This document shows, in pieces, positions 1 through 7,481 of a stretch of DNA of 64,000 nt. The translations under genes and the position numbers were made by a program. Numbering within the stretch: position 1 is the first letter of the stretch; every line of letters begins with the position of its first letter. Source of the DNA: Nocardia coubleae NBRC 108252. Its GTDB lineage: Bacteria > Actinomycetota > Actinomycetes > Mycobacteriales > Mycobacteriaceae. The stretch spans positions 157,581-221,580 of the forward strand of contig NZ_BDBD01000027.1 in NCBI RefSeq assembly GCF_001612805.1, in the 5' to 3' direction. The notes below the pieces were generated by a model. It saw only the letters and a program-made list of their open reading frames with translations. It searched no databases and was not told the DNA's origin.

Positions 1-320
1 TGGTGATGTCGTTCGCCGCCACCGCCGTCTGGCGCATCCGGCGCGCGGCACCGCTGCTGCCGACGGTGCTGCTCGGCGAATCCTCGCGCTTCCTCGGCGG
101 CGGCGCGGCGACGACGGTCGGCGCGACGGCGGTCGGTCCGTCGGTGAAAACCCTTCGTGAGCACCCGGAACTCGTCGACAAGGCCGCCGCGGCGGGCCGG
201 GCAACCTACTGCTGGACCGTCGACGATCCAGAGGATGTGCAGCTGTGTGCCGACCTCGGTGTCAGCTGGGTGGCGACCAACCACCCGGGCCGCACCAAAG
301 CGCTGCTCGCCACGCTCTGA
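1..320 (+). CDS. glpQ1: Glycerophosphodiester phosphodiesterase, C-terminal part (truncated by window edge)
   Basis: The reading frame is open from the first base, so this is the last ~105 residues of a longer gene. The end reads VDDPEDVQLCADLGVSWVATNHPGR, which matches the closing strand-helix of GDPD TIM barrels (a 'W-T-V-D/N' strand, then 'GVDGIITN/DxP'). The family hydrolyses glycerophosphodiesters to glycerol-3-phosphate and an alcohol; the catalytic His and metal ligands would lie upstream of the window and cannot be checked. The neighbours bfrB, LCP protein and pheA place it as the counterpart of mycobacterial glpQ1. The symbol rests on this context; the family call is fairly safe. Confidence 0.75.
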   Translation, partial: VMSFAATAVWRIRRAAPLLPTVLLGESSRFLGGGAATTVGATAVGPSVKTLREHPELVDKAAAAGRATYCWTVDDPEDVQLCADLGVSWVATNHPGRTKALLATL

Positions 321-465
321 CATCGGCGGCCGGGGCTGCGGTTCTCGGCGCTTGACTCCGCCTCTTCCCTCCCTCCGGGCACTCCTTCGTCGCACCCTCC
401 GGTCAGTCCAGAGTCGGAGGCGCGCCGAGAACGGGGGCGCGGGGCCGCGACGTGATCGGCGGCCA

Positions 466-471
466 TAAACT
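466..471 (+). promoter_or_regulatory. -10 hexamer TAAACT, leaderless promoter for the DUF5926 gene
   Basis: TAAACT fits TANNNT and is followed by 7 bases and then the GTG at 479, so transcription would begin at or next to the start codon. There is no Shine-Dalgarno sequence before 479. The same spacing occurs before pheA, serS and other genes in this window. Confidence 0.5.
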
Positions 472-478
472 CCGTGCC

Positions 479-1399
479 GTGGGTAAAAGCAAGCGGAACA
501 GTCCTAAGCCCGACAGTAATCGGGCTCAGCGTCTCGCCGAGCGGCGTGCGGCGCAGGAGCAGGCATCGGCGGTCGTGACGCGACCGTTCGAAGGTCTTGC
601 TGCCGAATGTGATCTGGTGGCGCTGCGGGAGTTCGTGCCGTCGGCGACCGCGACCTTGAAGCTGGCGCCCGGCGTGGCCGCGCAGCGCGAGGTCACCCTG
701 GCGACGGTGCTGCCCGGCGCGGTCGCCGCCCTGGTGCGCGCCGGTGACGAGCCGGTCGGCTTCGTCGGCACGCAGATGCAGTTCCGTGGCGCCGATCCGT
801 CGGCCGATATCGCCGCCGCGATCCTGTGGACGCAGTCGGCCGAACCGGGCGAGTCGCTCACGGCCCCGGAGGCCGTCGAGGGCGGGCCGCGCCTGGCGGA
901 CGTCATCGATCCCGGTGCCGACCTGGAGCTCACCGTGCACCAGGACTTCGACTGGTGGGTGCCCGAGGGCGTGACCCCCGACCCGCAGGTCGCCGCGACC
1001 ATCGAGCAGGCCAAGCAGGCGATCATGCCCTCGGCCCGCCTGGATCTGGGTGCCGACGGTGTCGGCGCGGCGTGGTGGGTCGACGCGGGCGAGAAGGCGC
1101 ACGTGCGATGGGTGCGTCCGGAAGACGAGGACGCCCTGATGCTCGCGCTGGCGCGGGTGCACGCGGGCGGCGGCCTGCACATGGGCGAGGGTTCGCGGTT
1201 CGCCGGTTCCTTCCGTACCCACGGTGTGCTCGTTCCGGTTTTCGACCTCGATCCGGAGCGCCACCCCACCGAATGGGAGGCGCCCGCACGCGAATTCGGT
1301 GCGCGCCTGGCCGAGGCGCTGGCCTCGGACGCCCCGATGACGAGCGAGGAGCGGCGTTCGCGCGACGGTCTGCGTTCGCGTCAGGTCACCCTGCGCTGA
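479..1399 (+). CDS. DUF5926 family protein
   Basis: 306-aa soluble protein of unknown function with a basic, lysine/arginine-rich start (VGKSKRNSPKP then NRAQRLAERRAAQEQ), typical of the actinobacterial DUF5926 family. I chose GTG 479 over the upstream GTG 452 because family members begin with MGK-S-K and because a -10 hexamer sits 7 bases before it. No signal peptide or membrane segment is visible; the body is acidic and ends EERRSRDGLRSRQVTLR. It stands alone between glpQ1 and the small peptide gene. A family assignment is all that can be given; no function is known to me. Confidence 0.75.
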   Translation: MGKSKRNSPKPDSNRAQRLAERRAAQEQASAVVTRPFEGLAAECDLVALREFVPSATATLKLAPGVAAQREVTLATVLPGAVAALVRAGDEPVGFVGTQMQFRGADPSADIAAAILWTQSAEPGESLTAPEAVEGGPRLADVIDPGADLELTVHQDFDWWVPEGVTPDPQVAATIEQAKQAIMPSARLDLGADGVGAAWWVDAGEKAHVRWVRPEDEDALMLALARVHAGGGLHMGEGSRFAGSFRTHGVLVPVFDLDPERHPTEWEAPAREFGARLAEALASDAPMTSEERRSRDGLRSRQVTLR

Positions 1400-1456
1400 A
1401 CATTTCCGTGCGGATGAAATTAATGAAACATTCCACTTTCACACTGTTCGGTCGGT

Positions 1457-1486
1457 TAGGTTGACCCCAACGCCGACGCTCGGCGT
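1457..1486 (+). promoter_or_regulatory. Candidate promoter and leader hairpin for the 31-aa peptide gene
   Basis: TAGGTT at 1457-1462 is a possible -10 element. It is followed by a 7-bp stem (ACGCCGA/TCGGCGT, three-base loop, 1470-1486) that would sit in the 5' leader ahead of a strong GGAGG at about 1498-1502. Confidence 0.35.
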
Positions 1487-1507
1487 CAGTGAAAGTCGGA
1501 GGACATC

Positions 1508-1603
1508 ATGGAATTTCTCGGCTCTGTTGCCGGTCTCGCACAGATGGTGATCGGCACCATCCTCGCCAACACCGGCTCGGGCGGTTCCGGCTCCGGCTGG
1601 TGA
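1508..1603 (+). CDS. Small hydrophobic peptide, 31 aa, unrecognised
   Basis: ATG at 1508 is preceded by a strong ribosome binding site (GTCGGAGGACATC, GGAGG 5 bases away) and the frame runs 31 codons to TGA. The peptide begins MEFLGSVAGLAQMVIGTILA, a hydrophobic helix with no charge except Glu2, and ends in a Gly/Ser-rich tail (GSGGSGSGW). A leader hairpin lies before it and a clean terminator hairpin 7 bases after it, so it looks like a complete monocistronic unit. It could be a membrane micropeptide, a signalling or pore-forming peptide, or a regulatory leader, although nothing follows on this strand. I do not recognise the family. Confidence 0.55.
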   Translation: MEFLGSVAGLAQMVIGTILANTGSGGSGSGW

Positions 1604-1610
1604 GACGACG

Positions 1611-1645
1611 AAGGGATCGGCCCGGTACACCCGGGTCGATCCCTT
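1611..1645. terminator. Hairpin between convergent peptide gene and bfrB
   Basis: A stem of about 15 bp (AAGGGATCGGCCCGG against CCCGGGTCGATCCCTT, one G-T pair) with a TACA loop. It lies between convergent genes ending at 1603 and 1659 and could serve both strands. Confidence 0.65.
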
Positions 1646-1658
1646 CACCACTTGCGGG

Positions 1659-2207
1659 TCAGACGCTGCCGCCGGCGACCGACGGCGCGCCCGAGGCGTC
1701 CTTCGGGGTGCTCAGCTCACGCCACATGAAGGCCTCCAGATCGAACAGGTTCGACCCGGCGCGCTCGGCGATATTGAGCAGCGTCGTCATGGCGGCGACC
1801 TCTTCGACCTGTTCCTTCAGGAACCACTGCATGAACTGCTCGCCGAGGTAATCGCCCTCTTCGCGGGCGGTACTCGCCAGCCGCACGATCTGATCGGTGA
1901 CCGTCTTCTCCTGGGCCAGCGCCAGCTCGATCGGCTCACGGGCGTTCTCGAAGCTCGACTTCGCCGCGTCGATGCCCGCGATCTCGACGCTGATATCGCG
2001 GTCGAGGAAATACTGCACGATCATCATCGCGTGATTGCGTTCTTCGACCGACTGCGCGTAGAACCGCTTGGCCAGCTGCGGCAAGTCGTTGTTGTCGAAC
2101 CACACCGCAATGGCGATGTACTGATGTTCGGCGTTGAACTCATGCCGGATCTGGTCTTGGAGCAGGCTGTGGAATTTGCTGCGGGGGGGTTCCGGATGAA
2201 TCGACAT
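1659..2207 (-). CDS. bfrB: Ferritin (BfrB type)
   Basis: 182-aa ferritin that oxidises Fe2+ and stores Fe3+ in a 24-mer shell. It keeps the ferroxidase ligands: Glu in IRHEFNAEHQY, the EERNH pair (ExxH), Glu in LAQEKTVTDQ and the QWFLKEQVEE helix. It aligns closely with M. tuberculosis BfrB throughout. I start it at ATG 2207 (MSIHPEPPRSKF) because that matches BfrB; the longer start at 2243 adds 12 residues without clear support, and neither has a good Shine-Dalgarno. It is last in a minus-strand set behind an LCP gene and a second ferritin, with a 15-bp tandem repeat in the gap before it. Confidence 0.9.
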   Translation of the reverse strand: MSIHPEPPRSKFHSLLQDQIRHEFNAEHQYIAIAVWFDNNDLPQLAKRFYAQSVEERNHAMMIVQYFLDRDISVEIAGIDAAKSSFENAREPIELALAQEKTVTDQIVRLASTAREEGDYLGEQFMQWFLKEQVEEVAAMTTLLNIAERAGSNLFDLEAFMWRELSTPKDASGAPSVAGGSV

Positions 2208-2263
2208 GTCGGCCACATTAGCGCTGGTCAGAAGGCTTGTCATCCAAGTGCAGCCTTATTGAG

Positions 2264-2293
2264 GACAGTATTTCCTAAGCAAGTATTTCCTAA
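2264..2293 (-). repeat. Tandem 15-bp direct repeat upstream of bfrB
   Basis: On the minus strand TTAGGAAATACTTGC is followed directly by TTAGGAAATACTGTC, 13 of 15 bases identical, starting right after the stop codon of the second ferritin. TTAGG is the half-site of DtxR/IdeR iron boxes, and the bfrB promoter of M. tuberculosis carries tandem IdeR sites. This may be a diverged version, but the full 19-bp palindrome is not present. Confidence 0.5.
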
Positions 2294-2821
2294 CTAAGCC
2301 CGGCCTTCGCCCGCCATTTTCGGGGCCGTCGCATACGTTTTCGCAGTTCCCGGCAGTTCGCGCCGAACAAATTCTTCCACATCGAACAAATTGCCGTCGC
2401 GGTCGAGCACCGCGAGCAAGGTGGTGAGCGCGGCGACCTCGTCGACCTGTTCCCGCAGGAACCATTGCGTGAACTGCTCGCCGAGATAGTCACCGGCCGC
2501 GCGAGCAGTCGCCGCGAGCGCGCTGATCTGGGTGGTGATCGTCTCCTCGCGTGCGAGCAGGAACGCGATCGCCTCGCGCGGGGCATCGAAATCGGGACGA
2601 ACCTCGTCGAGCCCGCCGACCCGCACCGCCACGTCCCGGTCCAGCAGGTACTGCACCATGCGCAGCGCGTGGCCGCGATGTCGCGCCGCGTGGGCATAGG
2701 TCTGGTCGGCGAGCTGCGGCAATCGCTGCGCGTCGAAGTAGACGGCCGCGGCCAGGTACTGCTGGGCCGCGGTGAGTCCGTGGCGGATCTGGTCACGCAG
2801 GAGTTCGGTGAAGTCGGCCAT
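2294..2821 (-). CDS. Ferritin paralogue with degraded ferroxidase centre
   Basis: 175 aa, clearly a ferritin: IRHGLTAAQQYLAAAVYFD, LPQLADQTYAHAARHRGHAL, AREETITTQI and EQFTQWFLREQVDEV align with the BfrB next door. The first-helix iron ligand Glu is Gly15, and the Glu pair of EERNH is Arg47-His48 (only His51 stays), so two of the Glu ligands that make up the diiron site are missing. The later Glu ligands remain. It may be a structural or regulatory partner in mixed shells with BfrB, or bind another ligand. It starts at ATG 2821, 9 bases after the LCP gene's stop, and is probably co-transcribed with it. Confidence 0.85.
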   Translation of the reverse strand: MADFTELLRDQIRHGLTAAQQYLAAAVYFDAQRLPQLADQTYAHAARHRGHALRMVQYLLDRDVAVRVGGLDEVRPDFDAPREAIAFLLAREETITTQISALAATARAAGDYLGEQFTQWFLREQVDEVAALTTLLAVLDRDGNLFDVEEFVRRELPGTAKTYATAPKMAGEGRA

Positions 2822-2830
2822 GAGTCGACG

Positions 2831-4294
2831 TTACCGGGTGATCAGATCCTCCGGAATCTGCTGATCCTTGGCGAGCGCGTCGAAGAAGCCGGGCGCCTTG
2901 GCCTTGTCCCAGAGCAGCACATTGCCCACATCGGTATCGGTGAAGCCGCCGATCGGCACGCTGGTCGTCACCGTGTCACCGCGCATCGCCCAGCCGAGAG
3001 CCGCGAGGTTCCAGATGTGGTCACCGTCGTCGACCTTCAGCGAGCCTGCCACGCCCGTCGCCATCGGCCACAGCGCGAACGGATTGGCGAGCGTGCCCAT
3101 GCTCGTCGCCTTTTTCAGCAGCGCCGACATGAACATGCGCTGATGATTCATCCGGTCCACATCGGCGTTCGGGGTCGCGCGGGTGCGCACGAAACCCAGT
3201 GCCTGCGGGCCGCTGAGTTCCTGGCAGCCCGCGGGCAGGTCGAGACCGGCCAGCGGGTCGACGATCGGCTGGTCCAAACACATTTCGATACCGCCGAGCG
3301 CGTCGACGACACTGGCGAAACCACCGAAACCGATCTGGGCGTAATGGTCGATGCGCACGCCGGTGGCCACCTCGACGGTCTGTACGAGCAGCGGTGCGCC
3401 ACCGAGCGCGAAGGAGGCGTTGAGCTTGTCCTTGCCGTGGCCGGGGATGCTCACATACGAGTCGCGCGGCAGGCTGACCATGGTGGTCGGGCCCGACGAC
3501 GGGATGTGCACCAGCATGATCGTGTCGGTGCGTTCGGGCCCGGTGTCACCGCCGGTGGCCAGTTCGGCTTCCTGGTCCTCGGACAGGTCACCGCGCCCGT
3601 CGGAACCGACGAGCAGCCAGTTCGTGCCGGGGGTGTCGCCCACCCGGTCGCTGTAGGAGGCGAGGGCGGGGATGCGGGTCAGCGAGTTGTCCAGGTAGAT
3701 GACACCGGCGATCATGCCCACGATCAGCGCGACGATCAGCACCGTGAACCAGCGGAACGGGTGGCGCCTGCGGCGGGGACGTGGTGGACGTGGTGCGCGG
3801 CCCCCGACCACGGGCGGTGGGGTGCGTCTGCGTGGCGGGACCGCGTCGTGATGGGGGACCGGTCGCTGCGTCGGGGCGTGCTGCACCGGTTCGCGTCTGC
3901 GCGGCTTCGTCTCGCGCGGAGCCGGGGGCGCCTGTGCGGGCTGTGGCGCCTGTGAGTAGGCGAGGGGTTGGTTGTCGCGGCCGTCGCGGTGCAGGACCTG
4001 GGTGGGTTCGATGTGCGAGGCGGGGCGACGGTCGTGCGGGGTGTGGCGGACGGTCGGGCCGTCGGGTGCCGGGTAGCCGGGTCGGCCCGCCCCGGGCGGG
4101 GGCGGCACGGGACGCCGCGCGTCGGGCGCGGGGCCGGGGCGGCCGGGAACGGGCGGGGGTCGCCGGGCGTCGGGCGCGGGTCCGCCCGGGACAGGCGGAG
4201 GTCGCCGGGCATCGGGCGGCGGGCCGGGGCGGCCGGTCGGCGGCGGCACCCGGCGCCTGCGTGGATCATCGCGTGGGTTGTCGCCGTTCATCAC
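2831..4294 (-). CDS. LytR-CpsA-Psr (LCP) family cell-wall ligase
   Basis: 487 aa. Residues ~1-170 are a cytoplasmic Pro/Arg-rich tail with three near-repeats of PDARRPPPVPG; one membrane helix follows (FRWFTVLIVALIVGMIAGVI), then an extracellular LCP domain. LCP marks are NWLLVGSDGR, ERTDTIMLVHI, SLPRDSYVSIPG, RIDHYAQIGFGGF and FVRTRATPNADVDRMNHQR (polyprenyl-phosphate-binding Arg/Asp). The family transfers glycans from lipid carriers to peptidoglycan, in this group probably arabinogalactan. Start is GTG 4294 or the adjoining ATG 4291; a TAGAGT -10 six bases upstream suggests a leaderless mRNA. It leads the ferritin pair, matching the Rv3840-bfrB order. Confidence 0.87.
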   Translation of the reverse strand: MMNGDNPRDDPRRRRVPPPTGRPGPPPDARRPPPVPGGPAPDARRPPPVPGRPGPAPDARRPVPPPPGAGRPGYPAPDGPTVRHTPHDRRPASHIEPTQVLHRDGRDNQPLAYSQAPQPAQAPPAPRETKPRRREPVQHAPTQRPVPHHDAVPPRRRTPPPVVGGRAPRPPRPRRRRHPFRWFTVLIVALIVGMIAGVIYLDNSLTRIPALASYSDRVGDTPGTNWLLVGSDGRGDLSEDQEAELATGGDTGPERTDTIMLVHIPSSGPTTMVSLPRDSYVSIPGHGKDKLNASFALGGAPLLVQTVEVATGVRIDHYAQIGFGGFASVVDALGGIEMCLDQPIVDPLAGLDLPAGCQELSGPQALGFVRTRATPNADVDRMNHQRMFMSALLKKATSMGTLANPFALWPMATGVAGSLKVDDGDHIWNLAALGWAMRGDTVTTSVPIGGFTDTDVGNVLLWDKAKAPGFFDALAKDQQIPEDLITR

Positions 4295-4300
4295 TGTCGA

Positions 4301-4306
4301 ACTCTA
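4301..4306 (-). promoter_or_regulatory. -10 hexamer TAGAGT for the LCP-ferritin set
   Basis: On the minus strand TAGAGT is followed by six bases (TCGACA) and the GTG start at 4294, the leaderless arrangement seen elsewhere in this window. Confidence 0.45.
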
Positions 4307-4402
4307 CTGATCGTGGGGTGCGCGGGCTGGGTTTGCGTGCGCGGTCACTACTGCATACCCATGGTCGACCCGACCGTTAGCGCGCCGCGCGGTGACACGC
4401 CG

Positions 4403-5179
4403 TCACGGTAGCCAACCGACGCGTCCGCGCAGCACGTTGTAGCCGAGATAGGCGACGGCATCGATGAGGGCGTGCGCCAGGATCAGCGGCCACAACCGGT
4501 TCGTCCGCTGCCAGTATCGGCCGAAGACGAGACCCATCACGATATTGCCCAGCCCACCACCGAGGCCCTGATACAGGTGGTAACTGCCGCGAAGCAGCGC
4601 CGAGGCCAGCAGCGATTTGTTGTCCGACCAGCCGAGTTTGCGCAGCCTGCTGATGAGGTAGGCGACAACGATCACCTCCTCGGCGACCGAATTCGCACAG
4701 GCCGACGCGATGAGCACCGGCAGCCGCCACCAGTGTTCGTCGATCGAGTTCGGCACGATGGTCACGCTCACCCCGAGCGCATGGGCGAGCAGATACAGGC
4801 CGAGCCCCGGTACCCCGATCACCGCCGCGAGCACCACACCGGCGATCGCGTCGGTGCGGCCGAACCGCGCCAACCCGACCAGGCGCGGCCCGATTCCGCT
4901 GCGCCACAACAGGTAGAGGCCGAGCGCGGCCCACGCCAACAGCCGCGTGATGCCGACGAGTTGGAACAACAGGTCGATGACCGAATTGTTCGAGCGCGAC
5001 GCGTTCAGCGCGACCGTCCGCCCGCCGACCCCACCCGGTGACAGCGCGGAATCGAGCAGTGAAAGCCCCGCACTGATCCCGCTGAGCCCGAATGTCACCA
5101 GCAGTACGACGCCGATCTCGACCCGGATCCCGAACCGCTCGCGTTCGCTCAGCTGGGTCTCGGGAGGTTCCACGCGCAT
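4403..5179 (-). CDS. CPBP family intramembrane protease-like protein
   Basis: 258 aa with about seven to eight hydrophobic helices. The CPBP (Abi/CAAX) core is visible: ANSVAEEVIVVAYLISRL (Glu-Glu motif), ALLRGSYHLYQG (Arg/His motif) and ILAHALIDAVAY (His-x3-Asp motif). In the first motif the usual EExxxR has Val at the Arg position, as in some actinobacterial members from memory. The family includes intramembrane glutamic proteases and bacteriocin-immunity proteins; the substrate here cannot be told. Start ATG 5179; alone between convergent and parallel neighbours. Confidence 0.8.
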   Translation of the reverse strand: MRVEPPETQLSERERFGIRVEIGVVLLVTFGLSGISAGLSLLDSALSPGGVGGRTVALNASRSNNSVIDLLFQLVGITRLLAWAALGLYLLWRSGIGPRLVGLARFGRTDAIAGVVLAAVIGVPGLGLYLLAHALGVSVTIVPNSIDEHWWRLPVLIASACANSVAEEVIVVAYLISRLRKLGWSDNKSLLASALLRGSYHLYQGLGGGLGNIVMGLVFGRYWQRTNRLWPLILAHALIDAVAYLGYNVLRGRVGWLP

Positions 5180-5239
5180 GCCGCGCAGTGTAGGCAGGGA
5201 ATGTCGTCCTGCTGCCGTTCAGCCTTGATGTCTGGGTGG

Positions 5240-6001
5240 TTATCTGCGGCGCAAGCCGTTCAGGAAGGGGCAGCCGGCGAGGAGGCGGACGGCCTTGCTG
5301 AGCGACTCGACGTCGTCGGCGGGGGCCGAGAAGGGCAGGCGCACATCGTGATCGGCGTCGATGCTCTCTACGCGCAGCGTCATGCCGTAGCGGTCGATCG
5401 ACAGCGGGTGGACCCGGCCGCCCTGCAGGCGGGCGGGCAGGTGGCGCGCGAGTTGGGCGATGAGGTCGGCGTGGTCCTCGGCCATGTGGGCCAGCCAGGC
5501 ACCTTCCATCTCGCAGAACGGGTCGGCGGTGGCCGCCCGCAGGTCGGCGTGGTCGACGGATTCGGCGCCGGAGGTGTCGGCGAGCACCGCCGAGTTCACC
5601 ACCACCCGGAGCAGGGTCGCGCCGTGGCCCACGTCGAGCAGGCCGGGATGCGGGAAGTCCTTGGCGATTTCGAGGGCGAGCGCGCGCTGGGCGTGTGGCG
5701 GCACCTGACGCACCCAGCCGCGCAACCACACCAGCGCGCGCACCGGTTCGCGCAGCGGCAGGGGTGCGTGGTCGGTGAGCTCGAGCACCGCGGAGGTCTC
5801 GTTGGCGGTGGCGGCGAGGGCGGCGGCGAGCGAGTCGGCGGGTACGGCGATCACCGCGTCACCACAGCGGCGCAGGTGATGCAGGGTGGTCGGCACGGGG
5901 TCGATGCCGGGCAGTGCGAGCACCGCGGTCTCCGCGCGCAGACACGCACTGCGCACGCGCTCGGCAGTGGTGGGCGCGAGAATCGTGGTGGGGCTCGACA
6001 T
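5240..6001 (-). CDS. DUF2470 domain protein, iron-box controlled (Rv3839-like)
   Basis: 253 aa, soluble. The C-terminal ~80 residues (MAEDHADLIAQL, then YGMTLRVES, DVRLPF) are a DUF2470 domain, the part shared with HugZ-type haem-degrading flavin-reductase-fold proteins. The N-terminal part (DAVIAVPADSL, LTDHAPLPLREPVRALVWLRGWV) resembles the split-barrel half of such proteins, so a haem- or iron-handling role is plausible. An iron box 22 bases upstream supports control by IdeR/DtxR, as I recall for M. tuberculosis Rv3839 at the same position in the gene order. Start ATG 6001. Confidence 0.8.
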   Translation of the reverse strand: MSSPTTILAPTTAERVRSACLRAETAVLALPGIDPVPTTLHHLRRCGDAVIAVPADSLAAALAATANETSAVLELTDHAPLPLREPVRALVWLRGWVRQVPPHAQRALALEIAKDFPHPGLLDVGHGATLLRVVVNSAVLADTSGAESVDHADLRAATADPFCEMEGAWLAHMAEDHADLIAQLARHLPARLQGGRVHPLSIDRYGMTLRVESIDADHDVRLPFSAPADDVESLSKAVRLLAGCPFLNGLRRR

Positions 6002-6022
6002 GTCAACCTCCGCGACGGTGAA

Positions 6023-6041
6023 TAAGGTAACCCTAAGCTAA
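6023..6041 (-). promoter_or_regulatory. IdeR/DtxR iron box
   Basis: Read on the minus strand, TTAGCTTAGGGTTACCTTA matches 15 of 19 positions of the consensus TTAGGTTAGGCTAACCTAA. It lies 22 bases before the DUF2470 start, where bound IdeR would block transcription when iron is plentiful. Confidence 0.8.
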
Positions 6042-6097
6042 GTTACGCGGCGGGTTCGCGCAAGAGGTCCGCCGCCGACACGCCGAAAGCGTGCCTC

Positions 6098-6103
6098 TAC
6101 CGT
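6098..6103 (+). promoter_or_regulatory. -10 hexamer TACCGT, leaderless
   Basis: TACCGT is followed by six bases and then ATG 6110; no Shine-Dalgarno is present. Confidence 0.4.
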
Positions 6104-6109
6104 GGTCGA

Positions 6110-6526
6110 ATGGCGCACGACGACACCACCTCTCCCGGCGAACCCGTGCTGGTCAGCCTGTCGGCCCCTCGCCGCAGCCTCGTCGCGGGCTTGGTCCGCC
6201 CGCTCGGCAGTACTCCCGACGGCACACGCGTCGTCGACGTCGACATCCCCGACCCCGAACTGGCCGCGGCCCTGGTCGAGGCGGCCCACGCCGACAGCGG
6301 CTTCGTCGCCCGCACCGAGAGCGGCCCCCGCGCGCTCGCGGTCATCGCGGGCACGGTCGCCGCGCTCTGCGGCGAGGACATCCCCACCGCACTCGCCGCA
6401 CCCGATCTCCCGTTCCTCGCCGCGCTGAAATCCGCCGCTATCGAGGCGACCCGAACCGTGCTGCTCGCCATCGAAACCGGCGATGAGCAGTCGGTTCGCG
6501 CGGCGGTGTCGGTCCTCGAATCCTGA
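6110..6526 (+). CDS. Conserved hypothetical protein upstream of pheA
   Basis: 138 aa, acidic and alanine-rich, with no signal peptide, membrane helix or motif I recognise. The body alternates predicted strands and helices (RVVDVDIPDPELAAALVEAA, GPRALAVIAGTVAALCGED). Coding is supported by third-position GC, the leaderless promoter and the position 40 bases before pheA on the same strand. An opposite-strand frame over the same bases has an Arg/Ser-rich shadow composition and is not favoured. Function unknown. Confidence 0.6.
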   Translation: MAHDDTTSPGEPVLVSLSAPRRSLVAGLVRPLGSTPDGTRVVDVDIPDPELAAALVEAAHADSGFVARTESGPRALAVIAGTVAALCGEDIPTALAAPDLPFLAALKSAAIEATRTVLLAIETGDEQSVRAAVSVLES

Positions 6527-6554
6527 CGCGGGGCGCGCGGACCGCCGGTCCAGC

Positions 6555-6560
6555 TAATCT
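6555..6560 (+). promoter_or_regulatory. -10 hexamer TAATCT for pheA, leaderless
   Basis: TAATCT lies 6 bases before the pheA GTG at 6567. No ribosome binding site is present. Confidence 0.5.
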
Positions 6561-6566
6561 TTCTGT

Positions 6567-7481
6567 GTGCCGCGTATCGCGTATTTCGGGCCATCCGGAA
6601 CCTTCACCGAGATGGCGCTGGTGCAGTTCGAGAAATCGGGGGCGTTCGACGAACCCGTCGAGCGCATCGCCGCGCCCAGTCAGGGTGCGGCACTCGACCT
6701 GATCCGCTCCGGTGAGGTGACGGGCGCCGTCGTCCCGATCGAGAGCTCGGTCGAAGGCTCCATCCCCGCCACCCTCGACTCGCTGGCCGTCGGTCCGCGC
6801 CTGCAGATCGTCGCCGAGACCGAACTCGAGGTCACCTTCACGATCCTCGCCCGGCCCGGCACCACCCTCGCCGACGTGCGCACCCTCGCGGCCTACCCGG
6901 TAGCGGCCGCGCAGGTGCGCGAGTGGGTGGCCAGGAATATGCCCGAGGCGAAGCCGTTCATCTCGGCCTCCAACGCCGCCGCCGCCGAGGACGTGGTCGC
7001 GGGCACCGCCGACGCGGCCGTCTCCACCGCCCTCGCCGGTGAACGGCTCGGCCTCGTCGCCCTCGCGCAAGGTGTGGCCGACCACGAGCAGGCCATCACC
7101 CGTTTCGTGCTGGTGCGCAGGCCCGGCGTTGCCCCGCAGGCGACCGGTGCCGACCGCACCTCCGTCGTCCTCGAACTGCCCAACGAACCGGGCTCGCTCA
7201 TGCGGGCGTTCGCCGAATTCGCCACGCGCGGTGTCGATCTCACCCGCATCGAATCGCGGCCCACCCGCACCGGCATGGGCACCTACCGGTTCTACCTCGA
7301 CTGCGTCGGCCATATCGACGACCCGGCCGTCGCAGAGACCCTGAAGGCGCTGCACCGCACCGCCCGGATCCGTTTCCTCGGTTCGTGGCCCGCCTGTTCG
7401 GCGGTCGGCACCCCGCCGCCGTCGGACGAACCCGCCGCGGAGTGGTTGACGCAATTGCGAAAGGGGGCCGCGGACCTATGA
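6567..7481 (+). CDS. pheA: Prephenate dehydratase
   Basis: 304 aa, converting prephenate to phenylpyruvate in phenylalanine synthesis. The catalytic domain starts IAYFGPSGTFTEMAL, holds GAVVPIESSVEGSIPATLD and ends with the catalytic Thr-Arg-Phe motif in QAITRFVLV. An ACT regulatory domain follows (TSVVLELPNEPGSL, LTRIESRPTRTGMGTYRFYLDC) with the ESRP phenylalanine-binding motif, so feedback inhibition by Phe is expected. No chorismate mutase domain is fused, as in mycobacteria. Start GTG 6567. It overlaps the next gene by 4 bases (ATGA), giving a pheA-gpm2 pair as in M. tuberculosis. Confidence 0.95.
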   Translation: MPRIAYFGPSGTFTEMALVQFEKSGAFDEPVERIAAPSQGAALDLIRSGEVTGAVVPIESSVEGSIPATLDSLAVGPRLQIVAETELEVTFTILARPGTTLADVRTLAAYPVAAAQVREWVARNMPEAKPFISASNAAAAEDVVAGTADAAVSTALAGERLGLVALAQGVADHEQAITRFVLVRRPGVAPQATGADRTSVVLELPNEPGSLMRAFAEFATRGVDLTRIESRPTRTGMGTYRFYLDCVGHIDDPAVAETLKALHRTARIRFLGSWPACSAVGTPPPSDEPAAEWLTQLRKGAADL

